Shown here: piece by piece, positions 7,923-16,304 of the stretch
Numbering within the stretch: the stretch's first letter is position 1
Layout: the number at the start of each line of letters is the position of its first letter
DNA from: Candidatus Micrarchaeota archaeon CG1_02_47_40
Lineage (GTDB): Archaea > Micrarchaeota > Micrarchaeia > Anstonellales > CG1-02-47-40
Length of the DNA stretch: 53,931 nucleotides
Reading direction: 5' to 3'
Assembly: GCA_001871475.1 (NCBI GenBank)
Contig: MNVE01000004.1
Coordinates: forward strand, 19,152-73,082
The notes under the pieces: generated by a model
What the model was told of the DNA's origin: nothing
Database searches by the model: none
Seen by the model: only the letters and a program-made list of their open reading frames with translations
Position numbers and translations under genes: made by a program

Positions 7923-9104
7923 CTACATCCCCATTACTTCCTCTTTCTTTCCGAATATTTCAGAGATAAGGTATATTGAGCCTGCCACTAATATTAAATC
8001 CTTCTTTTTTGCAAGGGATTTGGCAATCGGAAGCGCAATGCGCGCATCCTTCACCGCAAGCGGGTTTTTGCAGTATTTTTTTGCGATTTCATACAATTTC
8101 GCGTGATTCTCGCTTCTTTCTATCGATACCTGCGTGCAGATGAACACATCCGCCTCTCTTGCAAGACGCCAAATCTCTTTTTCATACTCCTTGTCTTTCA
8201 TAGCCGCAAAAATAACAATCAACCGCGCATGCGGGATTTTCTTCAGCTCCCGCGCCAGCGCCCATACTCCTGTCGGGTTATGTGCCGAATCCAAAAGAAC
8301 ACGGTGCTTTCCCTTCAAAAATTCCATCCTTGCCGGAATGAATGCTTTTTTCAGCCCTTTTCTTATCCCTTTCTCCCCAATTCCAATCTCCCTTGCAAAA
8401 GCATATGCAAGCGAGGCGTTTTCCCTCTGGAAAGAGCCGTTCAGCCCAAGCGCAATCTCTTTTGGCAGGGGTTTCGCAATAATCAGTTTTGCGCCTTTTT
8501 TTGCGCACTCTTTTTTTATCACCTGCATAACTTCCCCTTTCTGCCTTATCGTGATTACTGTTCCTCCTTTCCTTATCAATCCGCATTTTTCCCTTGCAAT
8601 CTTCGCAAGCGTTCCCCCGAGAATTTGCGCATGGTCAAAATCAATCCTTGTTATTATGCAGTATCTCCCTTCCGCTACTCTTGTAGCATCCAGCCTTCCC
8701 CCCAAACCCGCCTCCAGCACTGCAAAGGAGCATTTCTTTTTTGCATAATGCAGGAAAGCCATCAGGGTAGTAAACTCAAAAAAAGTAAGTTTGACCGGAA
8801 GCCTGCTTATCCTGCCATAAATCCCTTCAATCTCCTTATCGCTTATCTTCTTTCCATTCACCTGCATTCGCTCATTATACCTGTAAATGTGAGGGGAGAG
8901 ATACAAGCCAACCCTATTGCCTGCTTCCTGCAGAATGGAAGCCAGAAATGAAGAGGTAGAACCTTTTCCCACAGTTCCCGCAACATGGATGGAAGTGAAG
9001 CTGCGTTCCGGATTGCCGAGCATTCCGCACGCTCTTTTCATCCTTTCCAATCCCAGCATAATCCCGCGAGAATGAAGGGCGAGTATCTTCTCCTTCGCGT
9101 CCAT
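7923..9104 (-). CDS. folC: Folylpolyglutamate / dihydrofolate synthase FolC
   Basis: 393 residues; Mur-ligase superfamily. ATP-dependent addition of glutamate to dihydropteroate or folates. Visible motifs: P-loop 'HVAGTVGKGST', 'GLYLSPHIYRYNERMQVNG', 'FEFTTLMAFLHYA', 'LEAGLGGRLDATR', and C-terminal 'LLDSAHNPTGV'. The start at 9104 is chosen because TTAGGAGGG lies 7 nt upstream and overlaps the folD stop codon; a longer start at 9140 would overlap folD. Whether it is monofunctional FPGS or bifunctional DHFS-FPGS cannot be told by eye. Confidence 0.92.
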   Translation of the reverse strand: MDAKEKILALHSRGIMLGLERMKRACGMLGNPERSFTSIHVAGTVGKGSTSSFLASILQEAGNRVGLYLSPHIYRYNERMQVNGKKISDKEIEGIYGRISRLPVKLTFFEFTTLMAFLHYAKKKCSFAVLEAGLGGRLDATRVAEGRYCIITRIDFDHAQILGGTLAKIAREKCGLIRKGGTVITIRQKGEVMQVIKKECAKKGAKLIIAKPLPKEIALGLNGSFQRENASLAYAFAREIGIGEKGIRKGLKKAFIPARMEFLKGKHRVLLDSAHNPTGVWALARELKKIPHARLIVIFAAMKDKEYEKEIWRLAREADVFICTQVSIERSENHAKLYEIAKKYCKNPLAVKDARIALPIAKSLAKKKDLILVAGSIYLISEIFGKKEEVMGM

Positions 9105-9114
9105 TTGCGCCCTC

Positions 9115-9957
9115 CTAAATCCATTTCTTCTTTCTTTCATAAAGGATAAGTGTATTCTTCATCAGTCCCGCAATGGTCATGGGCCCGACTCCCCCTGGCA
9201 CAGGCGTAATGCGAGAGGCTTTCTTTGAAACTCCCTCAAATTCAACATCCCCATATACCTTTCCCCCTTCCCTGACTATTCCTGCGTCTATTACTATTAC
9301 GCCCTCCTTCACCATATCCGCGGTTATCAGATTCCTCTTCCCGACTGCACAAACAAGTATGTCTGCCATTTTCGTATGCTCCGCCAGATTTTTTGTTTTT
9401 GAGTGCGCTACGGTTACGGTTGCATTTTTTGCAAGCATCATTAATGCAAGCGGCTTTCCCACGGCATTGCTCCTCCCAACAATCACAACGTGCTTCCCTT
9501 CAAGGGAAATTCCATACTCTCCAATCAAATCCATAATCCCGCGAGGGGTGCAGGGCGCAAGCTCAAAATCCCCTTCATATAATTTTGCCGTATTCTCCGG
9601 ATGGAAGCAATCAACGTCTTTTTGCGGGGAAATCTCCCGCATGACTCTTTTTTCGCTTATGTGCTCCGGCAGAGGCACCTGCACGAGTATCGCCCCCACA
9701 AGCGGATTCTCATTCAGCCCCCTTATCATGGAAAGAAGTTTTTCCTCCTGCGTATCAGCGGGCAAAATCCTTTTTATTGATGCGATGCCTGCCTTCAGGC
9801 ATGCCTCCTCCTTCTTTTTCACGTATAATTCGCTTGCCTTGTCATCCCCGACAAGCACCACCGCGAGTATCAGGTTGCATTTCTCCCTCTTTACTGCCTC
9901 CGACACCTCTGCAATTATTTTGTCGGCGGCTTTTTTCCCCTCAAGAAGTTCAGCCAT
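9115..9957 (-). CDS. folD: Methylene-THF dehydrogenase / methenyl-THF cyclohydrolase FolD
   Basis: 280 residues. Bifunctional NAD(P)-dependent enzyme interconverting methylene-, methenyl- and 10-formyl-THF. Signatures: '[22 protein letters not shown]' region with the active-site Tyr and Lys, 'VQVPLPEHI', 'DVDCFHPEN', the dinucleotide segment '[18 protein letters not shown]', and '[16 protein letters not shown]'. The ATG at 9957 is preferred to the GTG at 9972 because a TTTATATT box lies about 30 nt upstream. It is divergent from glyA, which supplies its substrate. Confidence 0.95.
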   Translation of the reverse strand: MAELLEGKKAADKIIAEVSEAVKREKCNLILAVVLVGDDKASELYVKKKEEACLKAGIASIKRILPADTQEEKLLSMIRGLNENPLVGAILVQVPLPEHISEKRVMREISPQKDVDCFHPENTAKLYEGDFELAPCTPRGIMDLIGEYGISLEGKHVVIVGRSNAVGKPLALMMLAKNATVTVAHSKTKNLAEHTKMADILVCAVGKRNLITADMVKEGVIVIDAGIVREGGKVYGDVEFEGVSKKASRITPVPGGVGPMTIAGLMKNTLILYERKKKWI

Positions 9958-10021
9958 AATAGTTATAGGCACAATAACAAATATAAACTTTGCAAAAGAG
10001 TGTATTAGGGAGGTTGGTTTA

Positions 10022-11281
10022 ATGGCATTCTTGGACAGTTTGGGAGTTGCTGATAAAGAGGTTTATTCTGCTATAGCACTGGAAACAAAAAGGCAGGAGG
10101 AGGGGCTTGAATTAATCCCTTCCGAGAATTTCGTCTCGCGCGCGGTGATGGAAGCAGCCGGCTCCACCCTCACAAACAAATACTCCGAAGGATATTCCGG
10201 AAAAAGGTATTACGGGGGAAACAAATACATAGATATAGTGGAAGATTTGGCGATTGAGCGGGCGAAAAAGCTTTTCGGGGCAGAGCACGTGAACGTACAG
10301 CCGTACTCCGGCTCCCCTGCCAACATAGAAGTATATTTCGCCCTTCTCTCTTTTGGGGGCAAGATAATGGGCATGAGTTTAGCGCAGGGAGGGCACTTAA
10401 CGCATGGGCACAAGGTGAATTTTTCAGGCAAGGCATACGAAATAATCTCTTATGGCGTGGAGGAAAAGACGCACCGCATAAACTATGACGAGGTGCGAAA
10501 GCTTGCAAAAGAGCACAAACCAAAGCTGATAGTTTCAGGCGCAACCGCCTACCCCCGCGAGATTGATTTTAAGCAATTTGCGGAAATAGCAGAGGAAGTA
10601 GGTGCAGTTTCCATGGCGGACATTTCACACATCGCAGGCTTGATTATAGGCGGAGTGCATCCTTCCCCGTTTCCCTTCACGGATATTGTCACCACTACCA
10701 CACACAAGACGCTTCGCGGTCCGCGCGGGGCAATGATTATGTGCAAGGAGAAGTTTGCAAAGGAGATAGACCGTGCAGTCTTTCCGGGAATGCAGGGCGG
10801 GCCGCACAACCACATAACTGCGGCAAAAGCTGTTGCGTTTGGAGAGGCGCTCAAGCCAGAATTCAAGGAGTATGCAAGGCAGATTGTGAAGAATGCGCGA
10901 GCGCTTGCAGAAGAGTTGATGGCACAGGGCTTTGACGTGGTTTCAGGAGGGACTGACAACCATCTGATTCTCATAGACTTAACAAACAAGGAAATAAGCG
11001 GAAAGCAGGCGGAAGGGGCGCTTGACGAGTCAAACATTACCTGCAATAAAAACATGGTGCCTTTTGACAAGAGAAGCCCGTTTGACCCGTCCGGCATAAG
11101 GTTGGGAACTCCTGCGCTCACTACGAGAGGAATGAAGGAAGGGGAGATGAAGGAAGTGGGGAGCTTCATTGCGCGCGTGATTTCCAACTGGCAGGATGAA
11201 GAAGTGAAGAGGAAGGTGAAGGGGGAAGTGGTTGAATTGACGAAGAGATTTCCCCTATACCCGAACCTTTACCGGATGTGA
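10022..11281 (+). CDS. glyA: Serine hydroxymethyltransferase
   Basis: 419 residues. PLP enzyme converting serine and THF to glycine and methylene-THF. Signatures: '[16 protein letters not shown]', '[15 protein letters not shown]', '[12 protein letters not shown]', and the PLP lysine in '[17 protein letters not shown]'. GGGAGGTTGGTTTAATG marks the start, with a TATA-like AATATAAA box about 38 nt upstream; the in-frame open sequence further upstream is antisense to folD. It shares a divergent intergenic region of about 65 nt with folD, so both halves of the one-carbon pathway may be co-regulated. Confidence 0.96.
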   Translation: MAFLDSLGVADKEVYSAIALETKRQEEGLELIPSENFVSRAVMEAAGSTLTNKYSEGYSGKRYYGGNKYIDIVEDLAIERAKKLFGAEHVNVQPYSGSPANIEVYFALLSFGGKIMGMSLAQGGHLTHGHKVNFSGKAYEIISYGVEEKTHRINYDEVRKLAKEHKPKLIVSGATAYPREIDFKQFAEIAEEVGAVSMADISHIAGLIIGGVHPSPFPFTDIVTTTTHKTLRGPRGAMIMCKEKFAKEIDRAVFPGMQGGPHNHITAAKAVAFGEALKPEFKEYARQIVKNARALAEELMAQGFDVVSGGTDNHLILIDLTNKEISGKQAEGALDESNITCNKNMVPFDKRSPFDPSGIRLGTPALTTRGMKEGEMKEVGSFIARVISNWQDEEVKRKVKGEVVELTKRFPLYPNLYRM

Positions 11282-11291
11282 GTTGAGCAAA

Positions 11292-11705
11292 ATGGCGCAA
11301 CCATATCGCTTTTTGGAGCACAGAGCAGATATCCTCTTTGAGGCGGAAGGGAAGGACTTTAAGGAGGCGCTCTCAAATTCAGCGCTGGCAATGTTCTCTG
11401 TAATCGGAAAGGCAGAAGGGAAAGAGAAGGTGAAAGAAAAGGTGAAAATAAAAGAAAAGGGGGAAAATAAGGAGCAATTGGTGGTTTATTTTCTCTCAAA
11501 ACTCTTGTCTGAAATGGATACGCGCGAGATTGTTTTCTCTTCAGTGAAGATTGAAAAGCTGGATGAGGGGAAGATGGAAATAGAGGCGACTGCCCTCGGT
11601 GAAAATGTCCGCCCAAAATTTTCAGTAAAGGCGGTTACGTTTCATGAGCTGCAGGTGAAAGAAGATAAGAAGGGATGCACAATAAGAGTGCTGCTGGATG
11701 TTTAG
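11292..11705 (+). CDS. Archease
   Basis: 137 residues. Archease stimulates the RNA ligase RtcB, which joins tRNA exons after intron removal. The family N-terminus 'YRFLEHRADILFEAEGKDF' and C-terminal 'VKAVTFHELQVKE...TIRVLLDV' are clear. A Lys/Glu-rich insertion (residues about 40-58) separates the two halves. The ATG at 11292 is preferred to the upstream TTG at 11283. It follows glyA by 10 nt, probably in one transcript. Its role fits the intron-bearing tRNA-Trp in this window. The 3' end overlaps the convergent gene by 4 nt. Confidence 0.9.
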   Translation: MAQPYRFLEHRADILFEAEGKDFKEALSNSALAMFSVIGKAEGKEKVKEKVKIKEKGENKEQLVVYFLSKLLSEMDTREIVFSSVKIEKLDEGKMEIEATALGENVRPKFSVKAVTFHELQVKEDKKGCTIRVLLDV

Positions 11706-12337
11706 GCGGCAACATGCTTTGTCTTTGGTTTTTTCTTAAAACCTCCTCCATCCCCGCTGAAACGTCTCCGCATTTTTCCCCTTACGGAGCCTTTTTTCAG
11801 CTCACTCAAATCTATACTGGCATTCAAATAAGCCCCAAGCGCCCCTTTCTCTTTTCTTATCTCATTTTTCTTTGCCTCCACTGCCTCGTCTATCGCTTCC
11901 TTTGCCCCCGGCTTTCCGCTCATGCTCTTGTAATCGCTGATGTTTATTCCGAGCTTTTCGGCTATTCTGTTTGCCTCCGGAGACTGGTCAAGGCTCCAAA
12001 TGACTTCGACTGCCAAATCAGAAAACCTCCCAATCGCGGCAGTCCGCACCTCTTCGGGTGCGCATGCAAACGAGTTTCTTATATCGTTCAGAAAGCGCCA
12101 TTTCGGCATCGTATTCGTCCTCTTTACCATCTCCGAAACCATTTTTGCCTCTGCATCCGCAATTTCCCCGCAGACTTTCTCAATGAATTTGTGCGGGATA
12201 TTCTCCCAACCTTCAAGATACGCAAAGGAAGGAATCGCCTCTGCTTTCCCTATTTTGTCCAGCAAAAATGCTAGCCGTGCGCCTGCATCGGCTGTTCGTA
12301 TATCTTTTGGCACTCCAAACTTCATTTTAATTCCCAT
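11702..12337 (-). CDS. Hypothetical protein with basic C-terminal tail
   Basis: 211 residues, not recognised. The body is predicted mostly helical with 'WENIPHKFIEKVCGEIADAE' and 'RFSDLAVEVIWSLDQSPEANRIAEKLG', no transmembrane segment and no signal peptide. The last 40 residues are basic and glycine-rich, ending 'FKKKPKTKHVAA', which suggests nucleic-acid contact. TTTAAATA lies about 25 nt before the ATG, so it is probably leaderless. The start region is nearly the same as that of the next unknown gene upstream (12374-12991), and both end in a KKPKT-H-A tail, hinting at a related role. Confidence 0.7.
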   Translation of the reverse strand: MGIKMKFGVPKDIRTADAGARLAFLLDKIGKAEAIPSFAYLEGWENIPHKFIEKVCGEIADAEAKMVSEMVKRTNTMPKWRFLNDIRNSFACAPEEVRTAAIGRFSDLAVEVIWSLDQSPEANRIAEKLGINISDYKSMSGKPGAKEAIDEAVEAKKNEIRKEKGALGAYLNASIDLSELKKGSVRGKMRRRFSGDGGGFKKKPKTKHVAA

Positions 12338-12373
12338 GCACTTCTTTGTGTCTAAAGTAGTATTTAAATGTTA

Positions 12374-12991
12374 TTATTTGGCAAGAGCCGGCATTTTTGC
12401 ATTGTGTGCAGTTTTTGGCTTCTTTGCTTGGCGGGGAGGAAGCAAGCGGCGCAGCGTCCCGCTATCCACTGCCACGGATATTCTTCTGCCCCCGGGCAGC
12501 CGGCTCAATTCACCAGTTTCCTTCATTTTTTGCAGTATGAGCAGCCTTTCCCCATTCCCTCCTCCCTGAACTGAAATTTCCCCATCCCCCCCAATGCTGA
12601 TTATCTCATTATCTAGAGGAAAGATGTTCACCCTCTTTTCCATTAGTGAAAAGCCTTCGGTTTTAATCCTTTCAATCTCTTCCTCCGCAATCTTAAGCTC
12701 CTCCGGAACGGCGATTATGACCGCCCCTCCTTTTGGGAGGAAGCTTATCGCCCTAATTGCAGCCTCTTCATTCTCTCCAAAGGAATACGCAAGGGCAATC
12801 GCAGTGACTTTATCATTCATCTCCTGCACTATGTTCAAATTTTTCCTTCCTTTTCTTTCTGCGGCAAGTGAAAGCAAAGACCGCCCGCCTGTTTTCGGGA
12901 AAAGGTCCAGCAAAACGGCATGCCAACTGAAAAGTCCCACTACTGCAAGCGCGGAATTCTCAAGCTGAACGCTCAAACCATCGTCTGCCAT
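12374..12991 (-). CDS. Hypothetical protein with KKPKT tail
   Basis: 205 residues, not recognised. N-terminal half carries alternating hydrophobic segments such as 'NSALAVVGLFSWHAVLLDLF' and 'GGAVIIAVPEELKIAEEEIERI', consistent with a soluble alpha/beta fold; the C-terminal tail is basic (KKPKTAHNAK). TTTATATG precedes the ATG by about 25 nt. It shares a GACACAAAGA-TGCATGG start context and a KKPKT-type tail with the following unknown gene. A methyltransferase-like Rossmann fold is conceivable from the strand pattern, but no motif supports it. Confidence 0.7.
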   Translation of the reverse strand: MADDGLSVQLENSALAVVGLFSWHAVLLDLFPKTGGRSLLSLAAERKGRKNLNIVQEMNDKVTAIALAYSFGENEEAAIRAISFLPKGGAVIIAVPEELKIAEEEIERIKTEGFSLMEKRVNIFPLDNEIISIGGDGEISVQGGGNGERLLILQKMKETGELSRLPGGRRISVAVDSGTLRRLLPPRQAKKPKTAHNAKMPALAK

Positions 12992-13024
12992 GCAATCTTT
13001 GTGTCAGAATAAGCATATAAAGGG

Positions 13025-13342
13025 TTAAGGCAGCTTCACGTAATAAACTCCGTTTGCATCCTTCACGACAAGCGGCTCCTTCTGCAATAAAGAGTGCAAG
13101 TTTATTTCAAAAATTCCCTTCTCCCTTATCCTGACATTCTCCAAATCAAGCACGATGGATTTCCCGTCATCCGGGAATTTCTTCACCAGCTCCTTTTCTA
13201 TCCACTGCGCATCCGGTATTTCCTGTCTTTCCGCTTCTCCACCATCCTGCTGGAAAAGAAATACCTTTGAGCCGCAGGGGCATCCCTTATCCACTTCTTC
13301 CATTGTGTTTATGAGTTTTCCGCATCTAAGGCATTTGTGCAT
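13025..13342 (-). CDS. Zinc-ribbon protein, OapC/ArvC family
   Basis: 105 residues. N-terminal zinc ribbon with CLRCGK (C4, C7) and CPCGS (C20, C22), then an acidic linker and a C-terminal domain ending 'PLVVKDANGVYYVKLP', the layout of the archaeal OapC/ArvC zinc-ribbon family. It lies 16 nt downstream of a small GTPase with a GGGAGTGA ribosome-binding site, the same partnership seen in Euryarchaeota. Known context: the GTPase ArvA drives extracellular vesicle formation in Haloferax, with ArvB and ArvC as partners. No ArvB homologue is visible next to it. Confidence 0.75.
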   Translation of the reverse strand: MHKCLRCGKLINTMEEVDKGCPCGSKVFLFQQDGGEAERQEIPDAQWIEKELVKKFPDDGKSIVLDLENVRIREKGIFEINLHSLLQKEPLVVKDANGVYYVKLP

Positions 13343-13358
13343 AAAAAATTCACTCCCG

Positions 13359-13991
13359 TCAGCTTAGCTTCTTCAAAATAGCAGAATAAAGCGAATCCAT
13401 GTTCTTTCCGGTTAAAGCAGACACTTCAACAACCGGATACTGCGGAAACACCTCCTTTATTCTCTGTGAGTTTGCTTCCACCCTATCCATCTTGTTTGCG
13501 ACAATGAGTATGGGGATGCTCTTTGCCTCCAAATTCCCGAGTATGGTGGCATTTATCTGATTGTAAGGCTCTTCGGTGGCATCCATCACCACAAGCGCGG
13601 CATTCACGCTCTCAAGGTGCTTAATCGCCTCCACAATCCCTTTTGTGGCTTCCTTTGCTCTAGCCTGCGCTTCCTTTGAAGATAATCCATAAGCCATGAA
13701 ATCCCGGTAATCCACCTTCACCGCAATTCCGGGCATGTCAAGTATGTTCATCACAAGCTGGTTGCCGTTTATTCTCATTTTCAGCTTCTCCTTTTTTTGC
13801 ACCAGCCTTGTCTCATGGGGTATGATGGACACAACGCCAAGCGGCTCCCCTCCCAAATCAGTGCATATCTTGTTTGCAAGCGTCGTTTTTCCCGTATTCG
13901 GAGAGCCGTAGAACCCCAGGGAAAGCTCCCCTTTCTTCTTGAAAAAGAGTTTTATGAGAGACTTGAACGTCTCCTTGATTCTTTTGAACAT
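13359..13991 (-). CDS. Small Ras-superfamily GTPase, OapA/ArvA-like
   Basis: 210 residues. G1 GSPNTGKT (29-36), G3 DMPG (85-88), G4 NKMD (166-169) and G5 SAL (191-193) are intact. The first 20 residues (FKRIKETFKSLIKLFFKKK) form a strongly basic amphipathic helix that could bind membrane. The start is set at the ATG 13991, one codon after a TTG. The zinc-ribbon partner follows in the same operon. This pairing matches archaeal ArvA/OapA GTPases implicated in vesicle release; the more general label is Era-like GTP-binding protein. Function in this organism is inference. Confidence 0.8.
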   Translation of the reverse strand: MFKRIKETFKSLIKLFFKKKGELSLGFYGSPNTGKTTLANKICTDLGGEPLGVVSIIPHETRLVQKKEKLKMRINGNQLVMNILDMPGIAVKVDYRDFMAYGLSSKEAQARAKEATKGIVEAIKHLESVNAALVVMDATEEPYNQINATILGNLEAKSIPILIVANKMDRVEANSQRIKEVFPQYPVVEVSALTGKNMDSLYSAILKKLS

Positions 13992-14122
13992 CAATATCAG
14001 CAGTATTTGGTGCTATATATACTAAATATATCTTTGCCTGCCCCTTCAAAATGCCGCTCGGGGATAAGTATTTAAATCTGATACAACCAATAACGCCAAA
14101 CTTAATGCTTCATGAGGTGAGA

Positions 14123-14197
14123 ATGATGTTTGATGACGAAGAGGACGTAGATGAGGAAGATTTTGAAGATACATGGGACGAGGAAGAGGAAGAATAA
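14123..14197 (+). CDS. 24-residue highly acidic microprotein
   Basis: A 24-residue reading frame, MMFDDEEDVDEEDFEDTW then DEEEEE: 17 of 24 residues are Asp or Glu. GAGGTGA lies 2 nt before the ATG pair, and a TATTTAAAT box lies near 14069-14077, so it has its own promoter and ribosome-binding site. It ends 7 nt from the convergent gene at 14205. An in-frame ATG at 14105 could extend it by six residues as a leaderless form. Function unknown; polyacidic peptides can mimic nucleic acid or bind basic proteins or metals. Confidence 0.55.
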   Translation: MMFDDEEDVDEEDFEDTWDEEEEE

Positions 14198-14204
14198 GCA
14201 GCAG

Positions 14205-14681
14205 CTAATCCTGAACCTTGTGCTCCCCCTTTCTTCCTATTATTTTTTTTCTTCTTTCAGCCGGTTTTCTTTTTTGCCCCCAATTCTGCTCCTTTATTTG
14301 CGAGAGCACGAGATGCCTTTGGGTTTCAATATCATAAAGCACAACTGTTTTTCCATGCCCCCTAAACTCCCTGTGCAGCATCCCCTCAAGCTCCGAAAGC
14401 GAATATGAATGCGAGGCGGAGCTTGTTACAAAAACGCACATTCCCGCCCCGCTTGAAAAAAGCCGCTTCACACTCCCAAAGAACTCCCCGCGATTGCCAA
14501 ACTGCACCTCAAACGCTATCTCCTCTTCTTCTTTTTTCCACATAAGGCAAACTCCCCTCTCTTCAAAGAGCACAGAATAGCCAAGCTGTCCTCCAATCTC
14601 CCCGTAAATCTCCACTATCCTCTGCTTGAGGTTTGCCGCAGAGGGCTTCTCAAGGGAGGTTATTTTTTCAATCACATCCAT
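14205..14681 (-). CDS. Hypothetical protein, possible nuclease-like fold
   Basis: 158 residues from the ATG at 14681, chosen because CTTTTTAAATG lies about 27 nt upstream; longer in-frame starts would include that box. Not recognised. The pattern 'LGYSVLFEE...IAFEVQFG...FFGSVKRLF' followed by 'GMCVFVTSSASHSYSLSELEGML' and 'KTVVLYDIET' resembles the core of PD-(D/E)XK-type nucleases (E-x-Q strand), but the signature is too weak to name it. The C-terminus is basic (KRKPAERRKKIIGRKG). Confidence 0.6.
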   Translation of the reverse strand: MDVIEKITSLEKPSAANLKQRIVEIYGEIGGQLGYSVLFEERGVCLMWKKEEEEIAFEVQFGNRGEFFGSVKRLFSSGAGMCVFVTSSASHSYSLSELEGMLHREFRGHGKTVVLYDIETQRHLVLSQIKEQNWGQKRKPAERRKKIIGRKGEHKVQD

Positions 14682-14798
14682 ACGTGCAGTTTGGGGTATC
14701 CTGCATTTAAAAAGTTTGTTTGAGAATGAGAGAAAGGGAGTCAAGGTGGATTTTTTCCCGCGCAGCCGAAGCAGGTATGCTCGCGTTGAGGTGATTTT

Positions 14799-15407
14799 AT
14801 GCGTCTTTCTATATCAGAGGGGAAGTATCTTATGACACTTGCAAGAAGGGCAATTTTTGAATACATTGTGTCAGGAAAAAGAATAAAGGCGGATAAAAAA
14901 GAAGGGGTGCTTTGTGAAAAAAGAGGCGTTTTTGTAACACTAAGCACACATCCCTCGCACGAATTGCGCGGCTGCATAGGCCATCCATTGCCAGTAATGC
15001 CGCTTGCGGAGGCGGTAATTGAAAATGCCCGTCACTCCGCCTTCTCCGACCCCCGCTTTCCGCCTGTGCAAAAAGATGAGCTTGCTTTGATTGCAATAGA
15101 AATAAGCGTACTTGATGTGCCGGAAATTATTAAGGTAAAAACTCCGCTTGAATACCCAAAGAAAATAAAAGTAGGAAGGGACGGGTTGATAGTGAAAAGC
15201 GGCTGGTATTCGGGCCTGCTGCTTCCGCAGGTGCCGGTTGAATGGGGCTGGAAGGAGGAAGAGTTTCTCTCGCAAACCTGTGCAAAAGCCAATCTTCCCA
15301 CGGGCGCATGGAAGGAGGGAAAAGTTGAGATTTTAAAATTCTCCGCTCAAATATTTTCAGAGGAAACTCCGGGTGGAAAGGTGGCTGAAAAGAAAATTCA
15401 GGAGTGA
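14799..15407 (+). CDS. AMMECR1-domain protein
   Basis: 202 residues. The AMMECR1 core motif LRGCIGHPLP lies near residues 55-64, preceded by 'GVFVTLSTHPSHE' and followed by 'NARHSAFSDPRFPPV' and 'VGRDGLIVKSGWYSGLLLPQVPVEWGW', all diagnostic. The family is universal in archaea and eukaryotes; a link to radical-SAM/MEMO1-type enzymes or iron chemistry has been discussed, but the function is not settled. GAGGTGATTTTATG gives a clear start. Its stop codon region is duplicated downstream (see the repeat entry). Confidence 0.92.
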   Translation: MRLSISEGKYLMTLARRAIFEYIVSGKRIKADKKEGVLCEKRGVFVTLSTHPSHELRGCIGHPLPVMPLAEAVIENARHSAFSDPRFPPVQKDELALIAIEISVLDVPEIIKVKTPLEYPKKIKVGRDGLIVKSGWYSGLLLPQVPVEWGWKEEEFLSQTCAKANLPTGAWKEGKVEILKFSAQIFSEETPGGKVAEKKIQE

Positions 15408-15470
15408 AAAAGGCGGAAAAGAGAAAATAAAAGGAAATTTAGAAGTGAAAAAGAAAAAGACAGAATAAAA
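15394..15470 (+). repeat. Tandem copy of the AMMECR1 gene 3' end
   Basis: 15394-15432 (the last codons, the TGA at 15405-15407 and about 25 nt beyond) is repeated at 15435-15470 with a 4-nt gap and a few substitutions. The second copy keeps the TGA in 'AGAAGTGAAAAAG'. Period is about 41 nt. Purine-rich composition raises the chance background, but the shared AAATT-AG-AGTGAAAAAG block is specific. Confidence 0.6.
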
Positions 15471-15490
15471 AAATAAACTTTCAGGTGATT

Positions 15491-16294
15491 TTGATAAAAG
15501 CGAAAATAAAACTTGAGGGAAATAAGGCGCTTCTTGAGCTTCCACAGGAAATAATTGCGCACACAAGCAACAGCGAGGCGGAACTATTTCCCCTGCGCGA
15601 TGGTTTTTACCTGCTTTCATTAAACCCCCTTCCCCAACCAACTCCGCTGCAGCACTCCCTAAGCGATGCTGAATTTTGCGTGCTTGAGAAACTAACCTCC
15701 CTCAAATTTGAGGAGAGGAACAAAAAAGCCGCGGAAAAGGCGCTTAATAAAGAGGAGCTTTTGGTGCTTGATTCGCTTTTGAAAAAAAAGACAATTTCCT
15801 TTTACTCAAGCGCAAAATACCCGAGCGGGGTTTACAACGTGCCAAAGGAAGTATACTCGCAGATGCTGGATAGGAAGAGGAAAATGCAATCGGGCAATCA
15901 AAAAGAAATGCTCCTGCCAATTCAGCAGAAAAAAGAAACCCCTCCGCCAATTCAGCAGAAAAAGGAAACCCTCCTGCCAAACGGAAAGGAGTATGCGGTG
16001 GTTGAAGAGGCGGAGCAGGAAAAATTTCTCAATGAGAACATGCTCTCCCTTACAAAGGCAGGGGAGGTATTCGGCTCGCGCGGCTTTGACAGGAAATACT
16101 ACATATGCACGCGGCGTTTTTATGATAATTTTTTGCCCGTGTTTTCCGAGGCGTTCAAAAAAGGGGGGAAGAACGCTTCGCAGCTCTGCGATGAGCTTAA
16201 AATAAATCCCGATTCCTGCATCGTGATGCTCAAAATAATGTGCGAGAAGGGAGAGGCGATAGAAAAAAGGAAAGGGGTTTACTTCGGAGTATAG
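15491..16294 (+). CDS. Hypothetical winged-helix regulator with an internal repeat
   Basis: 267 residues from the TTG at 15491; it is preferred because GGTGAT precedes it with the same spacing as in the AMMECR1 gene (GTG 15485 is an alternative). N-terminal 'AKIKLEGNKALLELPQEI' resembles a swapped-hairpin AbrB-like strand pattern. The middle (about 58-125) and the C-terminal 80 residues ('NASQLCDELKINPDSCIVMLKIMCEKGEAIEKRKGVYFGV') look like winged-helix DNA-binding domains. Between them is a tandem repeat of PIQQKKETxLP at residues about 138-160. No close family recognised; a DNA-binding role is inferred. Confidence 0.6.
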   Translation: MIKAKIKLEGNKALLELPQEIIAHTSNSEAELFPLRDGFYLLSLNPLPQPTPLQHSLSDAEFCVLEKLTSLKFEERNKKAAEKALNKEELLVLDSLLKKKTISFYSSAKYPSGVYNVPKEVYSQMLDRKRKMQSGNQKEMLLPIQQKKETPPPIQQKKETLLPNGKEYAVVEEAEQEKFLNENMLSLTKAGEVFGSRGFDRKYYICTRRFYDNFLPVFSEAFKKGGKNASQLCDELKINPDSCIVMLKIMCEKGEAIEKRKGVYFGV

Positions 16295-16304
16295 GCTGAT
16301 AAAT

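Noticed and set aside
9173-10021. In-frame N-terminal extension of glyA
   Set aside because: The stretch is antisense to folD, and a strong ribosome-binding site lies just before the ATG at 10022.
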